Shown here: in pieces, positions 58,081 to 64,000 of the stretch | Layout: every line of letters begins with the position of its first letter | Numbering within the stretch: position 1 is the stretch's first letter | Origin: Pseudarthrobacter polychromogenes | GTDB taxonomy: Bacteria > Actinomycetota > Actinomycetes > Actinomycetales > Micrococcaceae | Length of the DNA: 64,000 bases | Direction: 5' to 3' | Assembly: GCF_014644495.1 (NCBI RefSeq) | Contig: NZ_BMKU01000008.1 | Coordinates: forward strand, 62,001-126,000 | The notes under the pieces: model-generated | Database searches by the model: none | What the model saw: the letters and a program-made list of their open reading frames with translations, nothing else | What the model was told of the DNA's origin: nothing | Made by a program: the position numbers and the translations under genes

Positions 58081-58678
58081 TCAGGCCCGTGGCTGGTCGC
58101 CGATCAGGCTAGCGGCTGAAAGCCGGTACATGAAGGCAGCCATGGCCTCGCGGGACACTGCGAGGGTTGGACGGTAGGTCTTAGTGCCGTCGGGTTCGGT
58201 CCAGCCGTTGCTGATCCCGTTGCCAGCGAGCCACGTTATCTCCTTGTAGAACACGTGATCGGGGGCCACGTCTGTGAAGGGCGACGCTGCTGATGGAACG
58301 TAGGCGGGACTTCCTGCAAGCCGGTACATGAAGGCGGCCATGGCCTCGCGGGACACGGCGAGGGTTGGACGGTAGGTCTTGGTGCCGTTGGGTTCGGTCC
58401 AGCCGTTGCTGATCCCGTTGCCAGCGAGCCACGTTATCTCCTTGTAGAACGCGTGATCGGGGGCCACGTCTGTGAAGGGCGACGCTGCTGATGGAACGTA
58501 GGCGGGACTTCCTGCAAGCCGGTACATGAAGGCGGCCATGGCCTCGCGGGACACGGCGAGGGTTGGACGGTAGGTCTTAGTGCCGTTGGGTTCCGTCCAG
58601 CCGTTGCTGATCCCGTTGCCATCGAGCCACGTTATCTCCTTGTAGAACGCGTGATCGGGGGCCACGTCTGTGAAGGGG
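58081..58678 (-). repeat. Three near-identical 198-bp tandem repeats coding for SLH domains
   Basis: Equivalent positions recur exactly 198 bp apart (58274, 58472, 58670). Copies differ at only a few bases, so the duplication is recent or kept uniform by gene conversion. The period equals 66 codons, preserving frame. Confidence 0.92.
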
Positions 58679-59889
58679 GACGCTGTAACCGGCGCCGAGG
58701 CCTTTGCCGGCCGCAGATGCAGCAGTCGGTTTGGCGTGTTAGCCCCTGACCTTGCAATGACCCCTGTCACAGCTGCGGAGACTATAGTCTCCGATACCTG
58801 GGCAGGCGTCAGGAGGGGGTCCTGGGCCAGCAGGAGCACCGCGGCCCCAGCTACGTGGGGTGCCGCCATTGAAGTCCCGCTCGCCGACGCGGTCGCGGTT
58901 GTCGACGTGTGCCAAGCGGAACTGATTCCGACGCCCGGGGCGTACAAATCCACACAAACTCCGTAGTTTGAGAAGGAAGCCTGCCGGTCTGAAGAATCGC
59001 TGGCTGCGACACTGAGGGCAGCGGGAAGCCGCGCAGGAGAGCTGTTGCAGGCATCTATGGCAGAGTTTCCGGCAGCCACCACTGCGGCGACGCCGTCGTT
59101 GATGACGTTCTGGACAGCGACGTCGAGCATTTTGCTGGTCGGGCCGCCCAGGCTGAGGTTGACTACGGCAGGGCTCCAGTCACGGTGGTCGGTGGCAACC
59201 CAGTCGAGCCCGGCTATGACATCTGAGTAGTAGCCCGAACCGTTACAGTCCAATACCCGGACTGGAACGAGCACCGCAGACTTGGCCACCCCGTGGATTT
59301 GCCCGCCGACGGTTGCAGCGACATGCGTGCCATGACCGTTGCAGTCGGTGGTTCCACGTCCGTCATTCAGTGCTGTCCAACCGGAAGTCACACGCCCGCC
59401 GAAATCTGAGTGGGATGCAAGGATCCCCGTGTCCACAACGTAGGCTCTGACACCTGACTGGCTGGAGGAGAAAGTAGTATAGGAGCCGGACAGGGGAAGG
59501 TTTTGCTGGTCCAACCTGTCCAATCCCCATGGAGCTGGTTGCTGGGTTTCGGAAATATTCACCCGTGCATCGATCTCCACGGCAGCGACCCTTTCTGAGC
59601 GGGCCAACGCCTCCGCTTGCCGCTCCGTTGCCTTGATTGCTGCACCGCGAAGTACTTTCCCAAACTTGTGGCTGACACCGATTCCCTTGGACTCCAGTGC
59701 GAGCACTTCCCGCGGGACGTCCACACCCGGTGCGAACTCAACCAGGTACCGTCCGGGCTCTTTCGCCGCCACAGGGCGTGCTGCTGCCGCCGTTATTTCC
59801 CCAGCTGCCGTCACCGGAGCTGAGATCAGCATGACGACTGAGACCAGGAGGACGACAAGGGCGCCGCGCCCCGGAAAAGCGAAATACAT
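58081..59889 (-). CDS. Secreted subtilisin-family protease with three SLH repeats
   Basis: A 602-residue preproprotein. It has a signal peptide (1-29), an I9-type inhibitor propeptide (about 45-110), and an S8 protease domain with catalytic D153 (YVVDTG), H186 (GHGTHVA), oxyanion N275 (AAGNSA) and S340 (SGTSMAAPHVAG). Three SLH-type repeats of 66 residues (about 404-602), each SPFTDVAPDH.FYKEITWL, follow and could bind wall polymers, holding the enzyme at the cell surface. Start ATG at 59887-59889 behind GAGGAATAAAG. The gene lies between prfB and ftsE, its end 5 bp from the prfB stop. Confidence 0.94.
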   Translation of the reverse strand: MYFAFPGRGALVVLLVSVVMLISAPVTAAGEITAAAARPVAAKEPGRYLVEFAPGVDVPREVLALESKGIGVSHKFGKVLRGAAIKATERQAEALARSERVAAVEIDARVNISETQQPAPWGLDRLDQQNLPLSGSYTTFSSSQSGVRAYVVDTGILASHSDFGGRVTSGWTALNDGRGTTDCNGHGTHVAATVGGQIHGVAKSAVLVPVRVLDCNGSGYYSDVIAGLDWVATDHRDWSPAVVNLSLGGPTSKMLDVAVQNVINDGVAAVVAAGNSAIDACNSSPARLPAALSVAASDSSDRQASFSNYGVCVDLYAPGVGISSAWHTSTTATASASGTSMAAPHVAGAAVLLLAQDPLLTPAQVSETIVSAAVTGVIARSGANTPNRLLHLRPAKASAPVTASPFTDVAPDHAFYKEITWLDGNGISNGWTEPNGTKTYRPTLAVSREAMAAFMYRLAGSPAYVPSAASPFTDVAPDHAFYKEITWLAGNGISNGWTEPNGTKTYRPTLAVSREAMAAFMYRLAGSPAYVPSAASPFTDVAPDHVFYKEITWLAGNGISNGWTEPDGTKTYRPTLAVSREAMAAFMYRLSAASLIGDQPRA

Positions 59890-60286
59890 CTTTATTCCTC
59901 ACAAAACTTGGGCGGGTGCTGAAAATGCACCGCTCGCCTTCGAATCTGAGCTTAGGGGCGTCCCGTGCCCTCCAGACGAACCTCAGGTTATTCTGTGGGG
60001 AATTTGTGGAACCTCGGCAAAAGCAAGCAAAGCAATCGGTTTTTGGGCCGCATTCCCGCTCACGTAGCCACAGGACGGCCATTTGCCGGCACGGCGAAAA
60101 ATAGGCCCCACAGCGGGGCCAGGCACACGGATCCGGCGACACGCCCCCTGAAACCGGTGTGATACGCGGGAACTCCTGCGTATAGTCGAGGGGCCGGGGC
60201 CCTACTTCCCCCACACGAAACCCGCGCACCGGCTGCAGAACTGGGCTGCATCAGAATCAGCCATGCCCTGCAGGGTACTTAGGGCC
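59890..60286. other. 397-bp gap between the subtilisin gene and ftsE
   Basis: It contains the divergent promoters. TATAGT at 60181-60186 (plus) could start an ftsE transcript with a leader of about 95 nt. A GGCCCC-ACAGC-GGGGCC hairpin lies at 60104-60120. No ORF with family resemblance and no recognisable RNA gene was seen. Confidence 0.5.
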
Positions 60287-61066
60287 ATGATCCGATTCGA
60301 AAATGTCACCAAGGTCTACGACCAGAAAGCGCGGCCCGCGCTGGACGCTGTCAACCTTGAGATTGACCGCGGCGAATTCGCCTTCCTGGTCGGTGCATCC
60401 GGCTCCGGCAAATCCACCTTCCTCCGGCTCGTCCTCAAGGAGGACCGGGCAACATCCGGTGCCGTCTACGTCGCCGGGCAGAATGTCGCCAAGATCTCCA
60501 GCTGGCGCGTGCCGAGGCTCCGCCGGGGAATCGGAGTCGTCTTCCAGGATTTCCGGCTCCTGCCCCAGAAGAACGTCTTCGCAAACGTCGCCTTCGCCAT
60601 GCAGGTCATCGGCAAAAGCCGCAGCGTCATCCGCGATACCGTCCCCGAGGTCCTCAAGACGGTGGGCCTCGAAGGCAAGGAACACCGCATGCCGCACGAG
60701 CTCTCCGGTGGTGAGCAGCAGCGCGTGGCCATCGCCCGCGCCGTCGTCAACCGTCCAGGGATCCTGCTCGCCGACGAGCCCACCGGAAACCTCGACCCCA
60801 CCACCTCAATGGGCATCATGGGCATCCTGGACAAGATCAACCAAAACGGGACCACCGTGGTCATGGCAACACACGACGACGACATCGTCAATGAAATGCG
60901 TAAACGCGTGGTGGAACTCAAGAACGGCGTCGTCATCCGTGACGAGGCAAGGGCGCTTTACACCTCGATGATTCCGGTTGTAGGCCAGTCCCGCAGGCTC
61001 AAGGACGCCAGCGGGCGGGACGCCCCCGAAGCTGGAGTTCCCGGCGAAGGCGAGGGGCAGCGATGA
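60287..61066 (+). CDS. ftsE: Cell-division ABC transporter ATPase FtsE
   Basis: A 259-residue ATPase. Walker [10 protein letters not shown] is near residues 36-44, [14 protein letters not shown] is the ABC signature and [13 protein letters not shown]alker B. FtsE couples cytosolic ATP hydrolysis through FtsX to activation of a peptidoglycan hydrolase at the division site. The ATG at 60287 begins the usual [11 protein letters not shown]; an ATG eight codons upstream is open but unlikely. Its C-terminal tail is about 30 residues longer than in E. coli, as in many actinobacteria. It overlaps ftsX by 4 bp. Confidence 0.97.
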   Translation: MIRFENVTKVYDQKARPALDAVNLEIDRGEFAFLVGASGSGKSTFLRLVLKEDRATSGAVYVAGQNVAKISSWRVPRLRRGIGVVFQDFRLLPQKNVFANVAFAMQVIGKSRSVIRDTVPEVLKTVGLEGKEHRMPHELSGGEQQRVAIARAVVNRPGILLADEPTGNLDPTTSMGIMGILDKINQNGTTVVMATHDDDIVNEMRKRVVELKNGVVIRDEARALYTSMIPVVGQSRRLKDASGRDAPEAGVPGEGEGQR

Positions 61067-61977
61067 GGCTCGCGTTTATCCTCGGTGAGATTGGAAGCGG
61101 ACTCCGCCGCAACCTCTCCATGGTGGTCTCGGTCATCCTGGTCACCTTCGTCTCGCTCACCTTCGTGGGTGCAGCAGGCATGCTGCAGATGCAGATCAAC
61201 CAGATGAAGGGCTATTGGTACGACAAAGTCCAGGTGGCCATCTTCCTTTGCAGTGAAGGCTCGACGGCGGCAGGTTGCGCCAGCGGACCGGTCACCGCCG
61301 AACAGCAGGCCAGCCTCAATACACTGCTGGAGTCTCCCGCCGTGGCGCAATACGTTAACGACTTCCAGTTCGAGTCCAAGGAGGAGGCCTACAACCACTT
61401 CAAGGACCAGTTCTCCAATTCACCCATCGTGGACTCGGTGACCCCCGACCAGCTGCCGGCGTCCTTCCGGATCAACATGAAGGATCCGGAAAAGTACCAG
61501 ATCATCAGCGAGACCTTTTCCTCCCAGCCCGGCGTTGAGACGGTCATTGACCAGCGCCAGCTGCTCGAACGCCTGTTCTCGGTGATGAACGGCGCCTCCC
61601 TGGTGGCAGTCAGCATCGCCGGCGTCATGATTGTCTGCGCAATCCTGCTGATCGCCACCACCATCAGGCTCTCGGCGTTCAGCCGCCGCCGCGAAACGGG
61701 GATCATGAGGCTGGTGGGCGCGTCCAAGACAGTGATCCAGCTGCCGTTCATCCTCGAGGGCGTCATCGCCGCGGTGATCGGCGCCGCCCTGGCCTCGGCA
61801 ACGCTCTGGGCCGTGGCACACTTCTTCCTCGGAGAATTCATGTCCCAGCAGTATCCCGACACTGCCTTCATATCCTCCGGCCAGACGCTGATCCTGATTC
61901 CCGCACTGCTAATCCTTGGTGCATCCTTGGCTGGAATTTCGTCTCTCTTGACCTTACGCAGATACCTTCGCGTCTAG
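61063..61977 (+). CDS. ftsX: Cell-division membrane protein FtsX
   Basis: A 304-residue protein with four membrane segments (about 20-42, 175-198, 222-245 and 272-295) and a large extracytoplasmic loop between the first two, the part that contacts the partner hydrolase. [26 protein letters not shown] begins the loop, which contains a cysteine pair. [26 protein letters not shown] is the conserved cytoplasmic motif. The M23 peptidase encoded next is its likely partner. Confidence 0.96.
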   Translation: MRLAFILGEIGSGLRRNLSMVVSVILVTFVSLTFVGAAGMLQMQINQMKGYWYDKVQVAIFLCSEGSTAAGCASGPVTAEQQASLNTLLESPAVAQYVNDFQFESKEEAYNHFKDQFSNSPIVDSVTPDQLPASFRINMKDPEKYQIISETFSSQPGVETVIDQRQLLERLFSVMNGASLVAVSIAGVMIVCAILLIATTIRLSAFSRRRETGIMRLVGASKTVIQLPFILEGVIAAVIGAALASATLWAVAHFFLGEFMSQQYPDTAFISSGQTLILIPALLILGASLAGISSLLTLRRYLRV

Positions 61978-62003
61978 GTATGCAAATAAATCGAGGAATG
62001 CCC

Positions 62004-63452
62004 ATGAATGCACCGGACAAAAACGCTTCCCGCTCCCGGCGAAACGGCGCGCGCAGTGCGGCGCCCCGCACCAGCCTGCTCAGTGGTGTGCTGGCTGTTG
62101 TCCTCGCCGCAGGGCTGGCATCGTCAACGCCGGCGGCCTTCGCTGACGAGCTTGAGGACCGGCAGGAAGCCCTTGAGGCCGAGGCCTCACGCGTCCAGCA
62201 GTCCTTGGAATTCGTCGATTCGCGCATCGCCAAGGCAGCCGGCGACCTGGTGATCTACCAGGGCCAACTTCCCGGGGCACAGCAGGCGCTCCTTGAAGCG
62301 CAGGGCCGTGTGGCCGGTGCCGTCAAGGAAGTTGAGGCGCTCTCCGCCCGCGTGGACATGGCACAGCAGAACAAGGCCAAAATCACGCAGCAACTCGAGT
62401 CTGACAAGCAGAAGATCGCCGACACCAAGAAGCTGATCGGCCAGATTGCAACACAGGCCTACAAATCCGGCGGCGTACCCTCCAACCTTTCCCTTTTCTT
62501 TGGATCCAACAACGGCGGCAGCCTGACCGAAACCATGGACCTGGCGGACCAGGCCATGCGGAGCCAAAACGCTGCCATGGACAAACTGTCGCAGCAGAGC
62601 GCCACCAACGTGAACTCTGAAGCGCGCCTCCAGGCGGTCGAGGCCGAGATTAAGGACCTGAAAGCCAAAGCGGATGCAGCCCTTGAGCGGGAAAAAGCCG
62701 CCCGCGATGAAGCGGCAGCGAAGAAGGAACAGGTCGATAAACTGATCGCCGACACCACCCGCCTGGACGCGGAGCTGCAGGCTGCCAAGCCCGGCATCCA
62801 GTCTCAGCTGGCAGGCGTCCAGGCGAGCCAGAATGCGGTGGCAGCCGAGATCCAGGAACGCGACCGCAGACTGCGGGAAGCCTGGGAAGCAGAGCAGCGC
62901 AGGAAGGCAGAAGCAGCTGCGGCAGCAGCGGCTGCAGCCGCCGCAGCCGAAGCCGCAGCCAGGAACCAGCCGCCCCCGCCAGCGCCCCCGGCACAGTCGT
63001 TCATGCCGCCAGTCGGGTCGCCGTCGGCATTTGGCCTCCGGCATCCCTTTGACGGCAGCGTTCCCATCACGTCCGGATTCGGATGGCGGGCCACCCCGCC
63101 GGGCACCATCGACTTCTATGGCCAAGGTGGGTACATGCACACCGGGCTGGACTTCGGCGCGGCCTGTGGCACACCCGTCTATGCGGCGGCAGCCGGGGAA
63201 GTATTCAGCTCCGGCTGGAACTCTGGTGACGGAGGCGGCTGGCGGGTGAAGATCTCCCACGGCCTCATCGAAGGCAATACCCTGAACACCATCTACTACC
63301 ACAACGCCAGCATCGTGGTCTCCAACGGCCAGCGGGTTTCGCAGGGACAGCTGATCGCCTACTCCGGCAACACGGGCAACTCCACAGGCTGCCACGCCCA
63401 CTTCGAAACCTGGCTGAACGGCAGCCCGGTGGACCCAATGAGGCTGCTGTAG
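62004..63452 (+). CDS. Secreted M23 peptidase with coiled coil (FtsEX partner)
   Basis: A 482-residue secreted protein. It has a signal peptide (about 1-40, ending AAFADE), two long coiled-coil stretches (about 45-140 and 205-310), an alanine-rich segment and proline stretch, and a C-terminal LytM/M23 domain. Zinc ligands are visible in HTGLDFG (His, Asp) and CHAHFE (HxH). The coiled-coil plus hydrolase layout is that of EnvC/RipC-type proteins activated by FtsEX at division. I took the ATG at 62004 because GAGGAA lies about seven bases upstream; ATGs at 61980 and 61998 are also open. Confidence 0.92.
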   Translation: MNAPDKNASRSRRNGARSAAPRTSLLSGVLAVVLAAGLASSTPAAFADELEDRQEALEAEASRVQQSLEFVDSRIAKAAGDLVIYQGQLPGAQQALLEAQGRVAGAVKEVEALSARVDMAQQNKAKITQQLESDKQKIADTKKLIGQIATQAYKSGGVPSNLSLFFGSNNGGSLTETMDLADQAMRSQNAAMDKLSQQSATNVNSEARLQAVEAEIKDLKAKADAALEREKAARDEAAAKKEQVDKLIADTTRLDAELQAAKPGIQSQLAGVQASQNAVAAEIQERDRRLREAWEAEQRRKAEAAAAAAAAAAAAEAAARNQPPPPAPPAQSFMPPVGSPSAFGLRHPFDGSVPITSGFGWRATPPGTIDFYGQGGYMHTGLDFGAACGTPVYAAAAGEVFSSGWNSGDGGGWRVKISHGLIEGNTLNTIYYHNASIVVSNGQRVSQGQLIAYSGNTGNSTGCHAHFETWLNGSPVDPMRLL

Positions 63453-63471
63453 CACCGTCTTCACCCTGCCG

Positions 63472-63477
63472 TACACT
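63472..63477 (+). promoter_or_regulatory. Putative -10 box (TACACT) of smpB
   Basis: TACACT at 63472-63477 lies about 60 bp before the smpB start, giving a leader of about 53 nt that contains GAGGAG. The -35 region is not clear. Confidence 0.4.
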
Positions 63478-63536
63478 GGTATGACTCCGCGCCGGTTGGC
63501 CCGGAGGACAACCGAACTGACCTGAGGAGCTTTCCC

Positions 63537-64000
63537 TTGCCTAAAGAAAGTGGCCGTAAAGTGGTGGCCACCAACCGCAAGGCCCGGCACGACTACCACG
63601 TGCTGGATACCTACGAGGCTGGAATCGCGCTCATGGGCACCGAAGTTAAATCCCTGCGCGAGGGCCACGCCTCCATGGTGGACGGCTTCTGCACCTTCTA
63701 TAACGACGAGCTGTGGATGGAAGCCATCCACATCCCTGAGTACAACCAGGGAAGCTGGACCAACCATGCAGCCCGCCGGCGCCGCAAGCTCCTGCTGCAC
63801 CGTGAGGAACTCATCAAGATCTCCCACAAGGTGCGCGAATCGGGCTATACCATCGTCCCGCTGCAGCTCTACTTTGTGGACGGCCGCGCCAAGGTGGAAA
63901 TCGGTGTGGCCCGCGGCAAGCGCGAGTACGACAAGCGGCAGACCCTGCGCGAGCAGCAGGACAACCGCGAGGCGCAGCGTGAGATGCGGGAGCGCAACCG
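63537..64000 (+). CDS. smpB: SsrA-binding protein SmpB (C-terminus cut by window edge)
   Basis: The visible 154 residues cover nearly the whole protein (about 155-160 residues is usual). NRKARHDYHVLDTYEAGIALMGTEVKSLREG is the tmRNA-binding OB-fold start, HIPEYNQGSWTNH and RRKLLLHREEI-like LLLHREELIKI follow, and the basic tail GKREYDKRQTLREQQ reaches the edge. SmpB loads tmRNA on stalled ribosomes for trans-translation. Start TTG at 63537 behind GAGGAGC with an 8-base spacer. The tmRNA gene is not in the window. Confidence 0.95.
   Translation, partial: MPKESGRKVVATNRKARHDYHVLDTYEAGIALMGTEVKSLREGHASMVDGFCTFYNDELWMEAIHIPEYNQGSWTNHAARRRRKLLLHREELIKISHKVRESGYTIVPLQLYFVDGRAKVEIGVARGKREYDKRQTLREQQDNREAQREMRERN

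Noticed and set aside
58081..58678. CRISPR-like array
   Set aside because: The regularly spaced repeats are whole 198-bp SLH coding units without spacers, in frame in a protease gene.
60186..60286. Small structured RNA (SRP RNA or tRNA-like) before ftsE
   Set aside because: Some GC-rich pairing exists, but neither the conserved SRP loop nor tRNA arms can be drawn.
62187..63827. 546-codon minus-strand ORF opposite the M23 peptidase and smpB
   Set aside because: It is a shadow frame of high-GC coding DNA: it spans two real genes on the other strand, gives a low-complexity product and has no family motif.

Overview
The window is high-GC DNA from an actinobacterium, most likely the Micrococcaceae (Arthrobacter/Pseudarthrobacter type). 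The evidence is the gene set and order (mtrA-mtrB-lpqB-comF-hpf-secA, WhiB1, very large NAD-glutamate dehydrogenase, PdtaS, prfB-ftsE-ftsX-M23-smpB), the frequent GTG starts, the ATGA/GTGA overlaps and several TANNNT promoters lying directly in front of start codons. No rRNA, tRNA, CRISPR array or intact insertion sequence was seen.

Layout. 1-3.7 kb (minus): a tightly overlapping operon for a multi-pass membrane protein, a DUF4129 protein, a DUF4350 protein and a MoxR ATPase cut by the left edge. 3.8-14.1 kb (plus): MtrA/MtrB two-component system with lipoprotein LpqB, ComF-like phosphoribosyltransferase, long ribosome-hibernation factor, YcaQ-like winged-helix protein and SecA. 14.2-16.6 kb: Rv3235-like protein, LysM protein, an unknown protein with a textbook leaderless promoter, and a BldC-like excisionase-family regulator. 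16.8-18.7 kb: CpaB-like and CpaE-like genes (first part of a Tad/Flp pilus system). 18.8-26.2 kb: NAD-glutamate dehydrogenase, PdtaS-like kinase, WhiB1 and a small membrane protein. 26.2-30.4 kb (minus): an EssC/FtsK-like FHA-ATPase gene broken by one in-frame amber codon.

30.7-48.7 kb is a cell-envelope polysaccharide locus. It holds UDP-galactopyranose mutase, a GlfT2-like galactofuranosyltransferase, a Wzm/Wzt exporter, a DUF6541 membrane protein, the dTDP-rhamnose pathway (rfbA, rfbB and a fused rfbC-rfbD), several GT2 enzymes (one frameshifted), a GT2-GT4 fusion and a Wzx-type flippase. A gene-poor 712-bp stretch follows, then a secreted GH25 lysozyme with four C-terminal repeats and a structured leader. 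52.1-56.8 kb carries the rest of the Tad system (tadA, tadB, tadC, a small pilin-like gene and three TadE/F/G-like genes). 57-64 kb: prfB, a secreted subtilisin with three SLH repeats (minus), ftsE, ftsX, an M23 peptidase and smpB (cut by the right edge).

Main points: the Tad system is split by about 33 kb, yet both halves carry the same upstream element, TTATCCACAGA-N4-CCTTGT. Two genes look broken by single-base changes, the EssC-like gene by an amber codon and a GT2 gene by a 1-bp insertion. Both need read-level confirmation. The rest of the window reads as conserved housekeeping and envelope biology; I did not find a clearly new defence or mobile system.
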